NCBI GenBank assembly: GCA_016213125.1
Contig: JACRBR010000094.1
Location: forward strand, 1 to 5,452
DNA from: Chloroflexota bacterium
GTDB taxonomy: Bacteria > Chloroflexota > Dehalococcoidia > DSTF01 > JACRBR01
Length of the DNA: 5,452 nt
Direction: 5' to 3'
The notes under the pieces: generated by a model
What the model was told of the DNA's origin: nothing
What the model saw: only the letters and a program-made list of their open reading frames with translations
The model's database searches: none
Part shown: positions 1 to 5,452 of the stretch, piece by piece
Numbering within the stretch: position 1 is the first letter of the stretch
How the letters are laid out: every line of letters begins with the position of its first letter
Program-made: the position numbers and the translations under genes

Positions 1-51
1 ATCGGCATCAAGGTCATCGACCTGCTGCTGGTCGCCACCCAGCTGGACTAG
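1..51 (+). CDS. kdpB: KdpB C-terminal end (K+-transporting ATPase, ATP-binding subunit), 5' truncated
   Basis: Only the last 16 codons and a TAG stop lie in the window. The tail reads IGIKVIDLLLVATQLD, which matches the usual KdpB ending (GIK-IID-LL just before the stop) of the last membrane helix. KdpB is the P-type ATPase subunit that hydrolyses ATP to drive K+ uptake through KdpA. The assignment rests on this short tail plus the kdpC gene starting 14 bases later. A strong GGGGAGGAG ribosome-binding site for kdpC directly follows the stop. The rest of the gene, kdpA and the operon promoter lie upstream of the window. Confidence 0.85.
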   Translation: MGIKVIDLLLVATQLD

Positions 52-65
52 GGGAGGAGAACGCC

Positions 66-680
66 ATGCTCAAGAACGCATACCAGGACCTCAGGACGAC
101 CATCATCGCCTTCGTCCTCTTCAGCGCCCTCTTCGGCCTCGCGTACCCGTACGCCATCACCGGCATCGCCCAGGTTGCCTTCCCCGGCCACGCTGATGGC
201 AGCTTCATCACCGTCGACGGCCAGATCGTCGGCTCGTCGCTTGTCGGCCAGACGTTCGAAGGGCCGCCGTACTTCCACAGCCGCCCCTCCGCGAGCGGCT
301 ACGAGACGGGTGTCTCGAGCGGCTCCAACCTCGGCCCCGCCAGCCAGGATCTCGCCGAGCGCGTGGACGCGGATGTTGCCGCTGTCCGCGAGGCGAACGG
401 CCTCGCCCCCGACGCGAAGGTGCCAGTCGACGCCGTCACCACCTCCGCCAGCGGCCTCGATCCCCACATCACGCCCGCCTACGCCGACATCCAGGTCGCC
501 CGCGTCGCCAGCGAGCGCGGCGTCTCCGAGGACGAGGTCCGCAAACTCGTGGACAAGTACACCGATGACCCCACGCTCTGGCTCCTCGGCGAGTCCCGCG
601 TGAACGTCCTCAAACTCAACCTCGCACTCGACGAGGCCTTTGGAATCCCCGGAGCGCGGGCGCCTCGCCCGCGAGGGTGA
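66..680 (+). CDS. kdpC: KdpC, potassium-transporting ATPase subunit C
   Basis: A 204-residue KdpC, close to the family's usual size of about 190. KdpC is the small single-span subunit of the KdpFABC K+ pump; it assembles with KdpA and KdpB and supports the high-affinity pump. One N-terminal membrane helix spans about residues 12-36, and the rest should be extracytoplasmic. Family landmarks appear in order: YFHSRPSASGY (69-79), GSNLGP (86-91), the DAVTTSASGLDPHITP block (122-137), and the C-terminal LGESRVNVLKLNLAL block (174-188). The ATG at 66 is preceded by GGGGAGGAG at 51-59 with good spacing, so the start is secure. The last dozen residues (GIPGARAPRPRG) extend past the conserved end and are probably not functional. 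It is cotranscribed with kdpB and the two downstream genes. Confidence 0.96.
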   Translation: MLKNAYQDLRTTIIAFVLFSALFGLAYPYAITGIAQVAFPGHADGSFITVDGQIVGSSLVGQTFEGPPYFHSRPSASGYETGVSSGSNLGPASQDLAERVDADVAAVREANGLAPDAKVPVDAVTTSASGLDPHITPAYADIQVARVASERGVSEDEVRKLVDKYTDDPTLWLLGESRVNVLKLNLALDEAFGIPGARAPRPRG

Positions 681-684
681 TGCC

Positions 685-1095
685 ATGAACGAAGCTCGAC
701 CGCACGCCACCGCAGGCACCTCACGGGAGGTCACAATCGTCAGCACTGACGCCACCCGAAGCATGTCCCTCGCGGTCGCACTCCGCGGCACCCCCTATGA
801 CATCACCGTCGTCGGTGCCCGCCCTTCGCGCTCCGGGCTGCCCGACGCTGCAATTCACGGAGCACCCGCCGCCATCGTCATGGAGATCGAAGCTGCTCCG
901 GATGTAGTAGAACTCAGAAGCATGCTCGGACAGCACCCCCGAAGCCGCTTCCTCTTCCTCGCGGCCCAACTGCCGCTGCGGTCCGCCGTCGCTCGCATCA
1001 TCCGCGACCATCGCGGCGCCGTCCTCGCTCGGTCCGAGCCGTCGATCGTCGTCGTCGCCACGCTCGTCGCTCTGCTCACGGGTGAACAACCATGA
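685..1095 (+). CDS. Small protein resembling a degenerate response-regulator receiver domain
   Basis: A 136-residue ORF between kdpC and short kdpD. I chose the ATG at 685 because GAGGGTGA (673-680) sits just upstream and the gene then starts 4 bases after kdpC; an in-frame ATG at 640 lies inside kdpC. The pattern of hydrophobic strands and amphipathic helices resembles a CheY-like receiver: strand VTIVST (16-21), helix SMSLAVALRG, strand ITVVGA, strand AAIVME (62-67), strand RFLFLAA (88-94), then GAVLAR (111-116). Key residues look lost. Only D22 remains of the acidic pair, E67 falls where the phosphorylated Asp is expected, Ala replaces the Thr/Ser after strand 4, and R116 lies near the conserved Lys. 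No membrane segment, signal peptide or DNA-binding domain is visible. By position I infer a role with KdpD, but the fold assignment is by eye. It could equally be an unrelated small conserved protein. Confidence 0.6.
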   Translation: MNEARPHATAGTSREVTIVSTDATRSMSLAVALRGTPYDITVVGARPSRSGLPDAAIHGAPAAIVMEIEAAPDVVELRSMLGQHPRSRFLFLAAQLPLRSAVARIIRDHRGAVLARSEPSIVVVATLVALLTGEQP

Positions 1096-2225
1096 CCGAA
1101 GGCGAGCGGCCCGACCCCGAAGCCCTTCTCGCGCGCGCGAAGCGCGAGGAGCGGGAGTCCTCGGGCCGAGGCAAACTCCGTGTCTACCTCGGCGCCTTCG
1201 CCGGCGTGGGCAAGACGTACGCGATGCTCAACGAGGCCCATCGCCGGAAGAACTACGGCGAGGATGTCGCCGTCGGCTTCGTCGAGACGCACCGCCGCCC
1301 CCAGACCGAGTCGATGCTCAAGGGCCTGGAGATCATTCCCCGTAAGCGCATCGAGTACCGCGGCGTCATCATCGAGGAGATGGACGTCGAGGCCATTCTG
1401 CGCCGCCGCCCCGCCGTCTGCCTGGTCGACGAGATCGCCCACACCAACGCCCCCGGGTCCGAGCGCGAAAAACGGTATGAGGATGTCGAGATCCTGCTCG
1501 ATGCCGGGATCAACGTCGTCTCTACCCTCAACGTCCAGCACGTCGAGAGCCTCAACGACACCGTCGAGTCCCTCACCGGTGTGAAGGTCCGCGAGACCGT
1601 GCCCGACTCCGTCGTCGACTATGCCGACGAGATCATCCTCATCGACATCTCGCCCGAAGCCGCCCGCGCACGCATGGAGCATGGCAACATCTACCCGCCC
1701 GAGCAGGCCAGGGCGGCCCTGCAGGGCTTCTTCCAGAAACAGAACCTGGCCGCCCTGCGCGAGATCGCCCTTCGCCGCACCGCCCAGGAGGTGGATGAAC
1801 AGCTCGACGAGTACATGCGTGAGACGGCCCGCGACCGTAAAGACGTCGACGAGCACGTCCTGGTCCTCGTCGACGCGACACCCTTCGCGCGCACGCTCAT
1901 CCGGCGGGGCTGGCGCCTGGCCCAGGCGATGAAGGGCGATCTTGTCGTCGCCTACCTGGACCATGAGTTGAGCGACACCGAACGAAAGGACCTCGGCCGC
2001 ACATTGGAACTGGCGGAGGATCTCAACGCCCGGTTGGTACCACTGCGTGGAGCGGCGTCCGAGGAGACGGTTGCGCCGTTCATCGAGGCGGAGGGCATCA
2101 AGCACGTCGTGCTGGCCCATACTCCCGCAGGCCGGCTCCACCGCCTGAGGAAGCCTTCGCTCGTCGACCGCCTGCTGGCCGCGGCGCCTGAGGTAACGGT
2201 CCACCTCGTCGCCCGTCCGCGTTGA
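1092..2225 (+). CDS. kdpD: Short KdpD: sensor domain plus USP domain, no histidine kinase
   Basis: A 377-residue protein matching only the N-terminal cytoplasmic part of KdpD, the K+/turgor sensor kinase; full-length KdpD is about 900 residues. Residues about 27-235 form the KdpD ATPase-like domain. It has Walker A GAFAGVGKT (34-42), VETHRRP (64-70), Walker B with LVDE (111-114), then IAHTNAPGSEREKRYEDVE and STLNVQHVESLND. The family's LREIALRRTAQEVDEQ signature is at 222-237. Residues about 254-375 form a universal-stress-protein domain (VLVLVDATPFARTLIRRG). The gene then stops. The DUF4118 membrane region, GAF, HisKA and HATPase domains are absent, and nothing in the 61 bases downstream continues them. 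The stop is followed by the convergent ctaB, so this is a natural short form, not a visible frameshift. The ATG overlaps the previous stop (ATGA), which suggests translational coupling. It probably modulates kdp expression or the pump, with any kinase encoded elsewhere. Confidence 0.93.
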   Translation: MTEGERPDPEALLARAKREERESSGRGKLRVYLGAFAGVGKTYAMLNEAHRRKNYGEDVAVGFVETHRRPQTESMLKGLEIIPRKRIEYRGVIIEEMDVEAILRRRPAVCLVDEIAHTNAPGSEREKRYEDVEILLDAGINVVSTLNVQHVESLNDTVESLTGVKVRETVPDSVVDYADEIILIDISPEAARARMEHGNIYPPEQARAALQGFFQKQNLAALREIALRRTAQEVDEQLDEYMRETARDRKDVDEHVLVLVDATPFARTLIRRGWRLAQAMKGDLVVAYLDHELSDTERKDLGRTLELAEDLNARLVPLRGAASEETVAPFIEAEGIKHVVLAHTPAGRLHRLRKPSLVDRLLAAAPEVTVHLVARPR

Positions 2226-2245
2226 CGCCAGCTGTTCTTGCGATG

Positions 2246-2265
2246 CTCGCTGATCGAATCGCGAG
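2246..2265. terminator. Hairpin between convergent kdpD and ctaB, possible weak bidirectional terminator
   Basis: Arms CTCGC (2246-2250) and GCGAG (2261-2265) pair. After a one-base bulge at 2251, GAT (2252-2254) pairs with ATC (2258-2260) around a CGA loop. It sits midway in the 61-base gap between two convergent stop codons, where a shared terminator would be expected. There is no T-run on either strand, so intrinsic termination is not demonstrated and the hairpin may be incidental. Confidence 0.25.
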
Positions 2266-2286
2266 GGGCCCGCTACGGACTGGGTA

Positions 2287-3237
2287 TCAGCCCAGCAGCA
2301 GTTGGTCCGCTGCCACGGCGGCGAAGAGCAGCGCCAGGTAGTAGATCGAGGCCTTGAAGACGGACATCGCCGCACCGGGCGAGTCGTCACCCCGCAGCAG
2401 CCACGCCTGCCGCACGAACGCGGCGCCCAGCACCACCGCGGCGCCGCCGTACACCCACGACACCGACCCCGTCGCCACCAGCAGTAGCGATACCGGCACC
2501 AGCGCCACCGCGTACCAGAAGATCTGCGATTTCGTCGACGCCATCGTCGCCACCACCGGCAGCATCGGCACGTTGGCGCGGCCGTAGTCCTCGCGGTACT
2601 TGATGGCGAGCGCCCAGAAGTGCGGGGGCGTCCAGACGAAGACGATGGCGAACAGGATGGCCGCCTCGACGGAGACGCTGCCGGTGACGGCGGCCCAGCC
2701 GACGAGCGGCGGGAAGGCCCCGGCGGCGCCGCCGATGACGATGTTCTGCGGCGAACGCCGCTTCAGCCACAGGGTGTACACGAAGACGTAGAACGCCGTC
2801 GCGGCCACGGCGAGCGATGCGGCCAGCAGGTTCGACGTCGCCCACAGCAGCGCGAAGGCGACGGCCTCGAGCGCGAGCGCGAACGCCAGCGCCGACGCCG
2901 GATCGACGATGCCCATCGGCAGCGGGCGGCCCTGCGTACGGTGCATGAGCGCGTCGATGTCGCGGTCGATGACGCAGTTGATGGCGTTCGCGCCGCCCGC
3001 GGCCAGCGTGCCGCCGATGACGGTAGCGGCGACGAGCCAGAGCGACGGCATGCCCTGATCGGCGAGGATCATCGCCGGGACGGTGGTGATGAGCAGGAGC
3101 CCGATGATGCGGGGCTTGGTCAGCGCGACGTACGCGCCGAGCTTCGCCCGGAACCCAGTGCGCGGCGACGCGAGCGCCGCGGCCTGGCGCTCCAGCCGGA
3201 TCGTGCGAGCGGGGGGATCGGTGATCAGCGCGCCCAC
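2287..3237 (-). CDS. ctaB: Heme O synthase (protoheme IX farnesyltransferase), CtaB/CyoE/COX10 family
   Basis: A 316-residue integral membrane prenyltransferase of the UbiA superfamily. It attaches a farnesyl group to heme B to make heme O, the substrate of CtaA. Family landmarks are TKPRIIGLLL (40-49), the first Asp-rich motif N87-x3-D91-x3-D95 within GGANAINCVIDRDID followed by RTQGRPLP (100-107), GGAAGAFPPLVGW (169-181), and the second polar loop WTPPHFWALAIKYREDY (202-218) followed by VPMLPVV. The hydrophobic pattern fits about nine membrane helices, and the length is normal. The start is GTG at 3237, chosen because AAGGAGG lies 4 bases upstream and the conserved region begins about 37 residues later. 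The reading frame stays open far upstream, but only as an out-of-frame shadow of ctaA. The start lies inside the end of ctaA, so the two genes are one transcription unit and probably translationally coupled. Confidence 0.96.
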   Translation of the reverse strand: MGALITDPPARTIRLERQAAALASPRTGFRAKLGAYVALTKPRIIGLLLITTVPAMILADQGMPSLWLVAATVIGGTLAAGGANAINCVIDRDIDALMHRTQGRPLPMGIVDPASALAFALALEAVAFALLWATSNLLAASLAVAATAFYVFVYTLWLKRRSPQNIVIGGAAGAFPPLVGWAAVTGSVSVEAAILFAIVFVWTPPHFWALAIKYREDYGRANVPMLPVVATMASTKSQIFWYAVALVPVSLLLVATGSVSWVYGGAAVVLGAAFVRQAWLLRGDDSPGAAMSVFKASIYYLALLFAAVAADQLLLG

Positions 3238-4175
3238 TCGGCCTCCTTGCGGCGTGCGGTCTCGCCACGATGCTGCGTCTCGACCTCGTCGCCCGGCAGG
3301 TAGAACGCCAGCGCGCTGATGGCGACCATGATGCACCAGAGCAGCGCCGCAAGCGACAGGTGCGCGATGACGATGCCGTCCGCGAGCTCCGTCCAGATGT
3401 TCGCGGCGCCGATGAGCGCCTGCGCGACGTAGGTCATGCCCGCGATCCCCGCCAGCGCGATGAGAAGCGGCTGACGCCTGCGCTCCTCGAACGCCACGTA
3501 GATTACGGCGAGAAGCTGCACGCCCAGCAGTCCCGCGACGAGCCGGTGGAGCCAGTGCAGGCCCTCGGCGGAGTCTCCGCCCGGGAAGACCGATCCGTTG
3601 CAGAGCGGCCAGCCCTTGCAGGCCAGCGAGGCATCGGTGCCGGAGATGTACGAGCCGAGGACGAGCGTGATGAAGGCCGTCGCCGACGCGAAGATGGCCA
3701 GGCGGTTGAAGCCGGAATCCGCGGCGAAGGCGAATGCGGAGAACCCGCGGGCCCGCATCGACGAGATGATCAGGGCGACGATGCAGACGCCCATGAACGC
3801 CATGGCGGTCCCCAGGTGCAGCGCCACGATCTCGGACGGCAGCTCCTTCTTCACGGTGATGCCGCCCAGGATGATCTGCCACACCAGCAGCACGCCTGCC
3901 GCGAAGGCGAGCCAGAACACCAGGGGGTTCTTCCGCTCGGTCTTGAAGGTGAAGTACGTGACGCCAAGAAAGAGGACGCCAACGACCGAGGCGATGGTCC
4001 GGTGCGAGTACTCGATGAGGGTGTGCTTCTCCATCTTCGGCAGGAGCTTCCCGTGGCAGGTCGGCCAGTCCGGGCAGCCCAGGCCGGAGTCGGTGGCACG
4101 AACAGTGCCGCCAACGACCACCAGCACGAAGGTGGCCGCGATCGTGATAAGCAGAAGGCGCTGGAACCAGGTCAT
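3225..4175 (-). CDS. ctaA: Heme A synthase, CtaA/COX15 family
   Basis: A 316-residue eight-helix membrane enzyme that oxidises the C8 methyl group of heme O to a formyl group, giving heme A for aa3-type cytochrome oxidases. The four conserved heme-ligand histidines are visible: H58 in EYSHRT (with catalytic-region E55), H120 in ALHLGTAM, H210 in LHWLHRLVAG, and H272 in IAHLSLAALL. Both periplasmic-side cysteine pairs of the Bacillus-type enzyme are present: C34/C40 (GCPDWPTCHG) and C186/C192 (ACKGWPLCNG). Spacing closely follows the Bacillus subtilis CtaA residues as I recall them. The start is ATG at 4175 (MTWFQRLL), which places the first helix at the N terminus as expected. It lacks a good Shine-Dalgarno sequence, the nearest candidate being AAAGG about 17 bases upstream. 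An ATG 24 codons further up is possible but less likely. It overlaps the downstream ctaB by 13 bases. Confidence 0.95.
   Translation of the reverse strand: MTWFQRLLLITIAATFVLVVVGGTVRATDSGLGCPDWPTCHGKLLPKMEKHTLIEYSHRTIASVVGVLFLGVTYFTFKTERKNPLVFWLAFAAGVLLVWQIILGGITVKKELPSEIVALHLGTAMAFMGVCIVALIISSMRARGFSAFAFAADSGFNRLAIFASATAFITLVLGSYISGTDASLACKGWPLCNGSVFPGGDSAEGLHWLHRLVAGLLGVQLLAVIYVAFEERRRQPLLIALAGIAGMTYVAQALIGAANIWTELADGIVIAHLSLAALLWCIMVAISALAFYLPGDEVETQHRGETARRKEAEWAR
3242..3248 (-). promoter_or_regulatory. Ribosome-binding site of ctaB, inside the end of ctaA
   Basis: On the minus strand AAGGAGG is followed after four bases by the GTG start of ctaB. It lies within the final codons of ctaA and is what decides the GTG start over the longer open frame upstream. 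Confidence 0.75.
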
Positions 4176-4189
4176 GTGTGGAAGCTGCC

Positions 4190-4222
4190 CGGCCTTTCGA
4201 ACGGTGCGCAAAAGGCCGTTCG
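4190..4222 (-). repeat. Overlapping inverted repeats in the presumed ctaA leader
   Basis: Two perfect inverted repeats overlap here. CGGCCTTT (4190-4197) pairs with AAAGGCCG (4211-4218): 8-bp arms and a 13-base loop. CGAACGG (4198-4204) pairs with CCGTTCG (4216-4222): 7-bp arms and an 11-base loop. They share bases 4216-4218, so an RNA could not form both fully. The only Shine-Dalgarno-like AAAGG of ctaA lies in the first stem (minus-strand copy of 4193-4197). The segment lies 15-47 bases before the ctaA ATG. The repeats are seen directly; any control role is inference. Confidence 0.45.
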
Positions 4223-4242
4223 TTACGCCTATCACAAGTAAC
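4222..4242. repeat. Short dyad GTTAC-N11-GTAAC
   Basis: Perfect 5-bp inverted arms (4222-4226 and 4238-4242) sit in a locally AT-richer stretch of the ctaA upstream region. The geometry could suit a dimeric regulator, but 5-bp arms can arise by chance. Confidence 0.2.
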
Positions 4243-4294
4243 ATCTCGGAGGAGCGCGGGCAAGTCCGGGCGCGCTTCGTGCGCGGGCACTTCG

Positions 4295-4320
4295 GTGACA
4301 ACATCCGTGGTCGTTGACAC
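4295..4320. promoter_or_regulatory. Imperfect dyad over the -35 box, possible operator
   Basis: GTGACAAC (4295-4302) and GTTGACAC (4313-4320) are inverted copies matching at 7 of 8 positions, with a 10-base spacer, so the half-site centres are 18 bp apart. The right half contains the TTGACA -35 hexamer of the putative dehydrogenase promoter. A repressor bound here could block that promoter. No regulator gene is in the window to pair with it. Confidence 0.35.
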
Positions 4321-4341
4321 TCGAACGGCCAGCGATAAGAT
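4314..4341 (+). promoter_or_regulatory. Putative sigma-70-type promoter for the dehydrogenase
   Basis: A perfect TTGACA -35 box (4314-4319) is followed after 16 bases by TAAGAT (4336-4341), a 4/6 match to the -10 consensus. Transcription would begin near 4348, giving a leader of roughly 50 bases before the ATG at 4399. A ribosome-binding site AGGGAGAG lies at 4381-4388. Confidence 0.55.
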
Positions 4342-4360
4342 CTCCCCGCGTGCCCGTCAA
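4332..4360 (-). promoter_or_regulatory. Possible opposed promoter for ctaA-ctaB
   Basis: On the minus strand TTGACG (4360-4355) is followed after 17 bases by TATCGC (4337-4332), a good -35 with a weak -10. It would overlap the dehydrogenase promoter head-on and give ctaA a leader of about 150 bases containing the inverted repeats at 4190-4222. The weak -10 keeps this tentative. Confidence 0.3.
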
Positions 4361-4398
4361 GAGTATTACTGCACGGACAAAGGGAGAGAACGCAAACG

Positions 4399-5452
4399 AT
4401 GGCCACAGGCAAAGCCGCCATTCTGCTGGGCCCCGGCAAGGGGTACGAGATACAGGAGTTCGAGGTGCCGTCGCCGGAGCCCGAGGGCGTCGTCATCAAT
4501 GTTTCGATGGGCGGCGTCTGCGGCTCGGACCTCCACATCTGGCGCGGCGACTCGCCGCTGTTCGCCGCCATGGCGGGCAACGTCGCCGGCCACGAGATGA
4601 CGGGCCGGGTGCACAGCCTCGGCGCGAACATCAAGACCGACTCGCTGGGGCGGCCGCTGAAGGAAGGCGACCGCGTCTGCTACGCCTACTTCTATCACTG
4701 CGGCCGTTGCTACCAGTGCAACCGGGGCGAGTTCGCCGCGTGCACGACCAAGCTCATGACCATGGGGCCCAGCATCAGCAAGTTCAGCGGCGCCTACGGC
4801 CAGTACTACTACCTGAAGCCCGGCGGCAAGATCTTCAAGGTGCCCGACGAGGTCAGCGACGAGGTCGCGACGCCGGTCAACTGCGCGCTCTCCCAGGTGA
4901 CGTACGGCCTTAACAAGGCGGGCATGCGCTACGGCGACACCGTCGTCATCCAGGGCGCCGGCGGCCTCGGCCTGAACGCGATCGCGGTCGCGAAGGAGAT
5001 GGGCGCCGATGCCGTGATCGCGATCGACGGCGTCCCCAGCCGCCTCGAGCTCGCGAAGCGCTTCGGCGCCGACGAGGTGATCGACATCAGCAAGTCGACG
5101 GACGCCAACGAGCGCATCGCGAAGGTGAAGGCGCTCACCCAGAACCGCGGCGCCGACATCGTCGTCGAGGTCGTTGGCCTGCCGGCCGTCGTGCCCGAGG
5201 GCCTGCAGATGCTGCGCGACGGCGGCACCTACCTCGAGATCGGCAACATCTCCTTCGGGAACACCACCGTCATCGATCCGTCGCAGCTGGTGTGGGGATC
5301 GAAGAAGATCGTCGGCGTCATCATGTACGACCCGTGGGTGATCCCGGAGGCGCTGGACTTCCTGGTGCGCACGAAGAACAAGTACCCGCACGGCGACGTC
5401 GTCTCACACAAGTTCAAGCTCGATGACATCAATAACGCCTTCACAAGCAGCG
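4399..5452 (+). CDS. Zinc-dependent medium-chain alcohol dehydrogenase, 3' truncated by window end
   Basis: The window holds 351 codons of an open frame with no stop; MDR enzymes are usually about 340-380 residues, so little is missing. The N-terminal GroES-like domain carries catalytic zinc ligands C41 (GGVCGSDLH) and H65-E66 (AGHEMTG), with C162 (VNCALSQ) as the likely third ligand. The structural-zinc lobe is complete: C101, C104, C107 and C115. A Rossmann domain follows with GAGGLGLNA (186-194). D210 at the end of the second strand suggests NAD(H) over NADP(H). It should oxidise an alcohol or polyol, or reduce the matching carbonyl, in the cytoplasm. The substrate cannot be read from sequence. 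The ATG at 4399 follows AGGGAGAG by 10 bases and begins directly at the conserved domain. The gene is divergent from ctaA, apparently with its own promoter, and has no evident link to heme A synthesis. Confidence 0.92.
   Translation, partial: MATGKAAILLGPGKGYEIQEFEVPSPEPEGVVINVSMGGVCGSDLHIWRGDSPLFAAMAGNVAGHEMTGRVHSLGANIKTDSLGRPLKEGDRVCYAYFYHCGRCYQCNRGEFAACTTKLMTMGPSISKFSGAYGQYYYLKPGGKIFKVPDEVSDEVATPVNCALSQVTYGLNKAGMRYGDTVVIQGAGGLGLNAIAVAKEMGADAVIAIDGVPSRLELAKRFGADEVIDISKSTDANERIAKVKALTQNRGADIVVEVVGLPAVVPEGLQMLRDGGTYLEIGNISFGNTTVIDPSQLVWGSKKIVGVIMYDPWVIPEALDFLVRTKNKYPHGDVVSHKFKLDDINNAFTSS

Noticed and set aside
640..684. Longer N terminus for the receiver-like protein, starting at the ATG at 640
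   Set aside because: It would overlap 41 bases of kdpC, has no ribosome-binding site, and adds charged residues outside the domain; the ATG at 685 has GAGGGTGA just upstream.
48..791. 247-residue minus-strand open frame opposite kdpC
   Set aside because: It is a mirror of kdpC codons, with no domain or credible context on that strand.
855..2390. 511-residue minus-strand open frame opposite the receiver-like gene and kdpD
   Set aside because: It is antisense to strongly matched KdpD sequence, shows no recognisable domain and has low-complexity Asp/Val/Leu-rich composition typical of GC-rich shadow frames.
3270..4241. 323-residue plus-strand open frame opposite ctaA
   Set aside because: It is antisense to ctaA, which keeps all heme-ligand histidines and cysteine pairs; the + strand product is Arg/Asp/Glu-rich noise.
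4254..4289. Direct repeat GCGCGGGCA (4254-4262 and 4281-4289) with a small CGCGC/GCGCG hairpin between and over the second copy
   Set aside because: Short, pure G/C-rich words recur easily at this base composition; there is no further sign of function.
2287..4320. 677-residue open frame on the minus strand suggesting a CtaB with a huge N-terminal extension
   Set aside because: The upstream part is Arg/Gly/His-rich out-of-frame translation of ctaA; the real ctaB starts at the GTG at 3237 with its own ribosome-binding site.
4366..5391. 341-residue minus-strand open frame opposite the dehydrogenase
   Set aside because: The + strand encodes an intact zinc dehydrogenase with every expected motif; the antisense frame is compositionally biased and matches nothing known to me.

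Overview
The window is GC-rich and densely coded, with five genes confidently assigned and one small ORF of uncertain function. It looks like a chromosomal fragment of an aerobic bacterium. Heme A synthesis genes imply an aa3/caa3-type terminal oxidase. A stand-alone KdpD that lacks its histidine kinase half is a layout known from groups such as Deinococcus, cyanobacteria and Chloroflexota. My best guess is Chloroflexota or a similar high-GC lineage, but this is a weak inference because no rRNA or marker gene is present.

Left block, + strand (1-2225): the distal half of a kdp potassium-uptake operon. It holds the last 16 codons of kdpB, then kdpC, a small 136-residue protein resembling a degenerate response-regulator receiver domain, and a short KdpD (sensor ATPase-like domain plus USP domain only). 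Gene spacing is very tight: 14 bases, 4 bases, then a 4-base ATGA overlap. The KdpB-KdpC products belong to the ATP-driven K+ pump. The last two genes are probably regulatory, but no kinase domain and no DNA-binding domain is encoded in the visible part.

Middle block, - strand (2287-4175): ctaA (heme A synthase) followed by ctaB (heme O synthase / protoheme IX farnesyltransferase), overlapping by 13 bases. Together they convert heme B to heme O and then heme A for cytochrome c oxidase. They converge on the kdp block across a 61-base gap that holds a small hairpin.

Right block (4176-5452): a 223-base divergent intergenic region separates ctaA from a zinc-dependent medium-chain alcohol dehydrogenase that runs off the window end. 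This intergenic region is the most structured non-coding stretch here. It has two opposed promoter-like elements sharing a -10 region, an imperfect dyad over one -35 box, and overlapping inverted repeats in the presumed ctaA leader.

I found no mobile element, CRISPR array, tRNA or rRNA, and no clearly new multi-gene system. The least ordinary items are the receiver-like ORF paired with the kinase-less KdpD, and the ctaA/dehydrogenase intergenic region.
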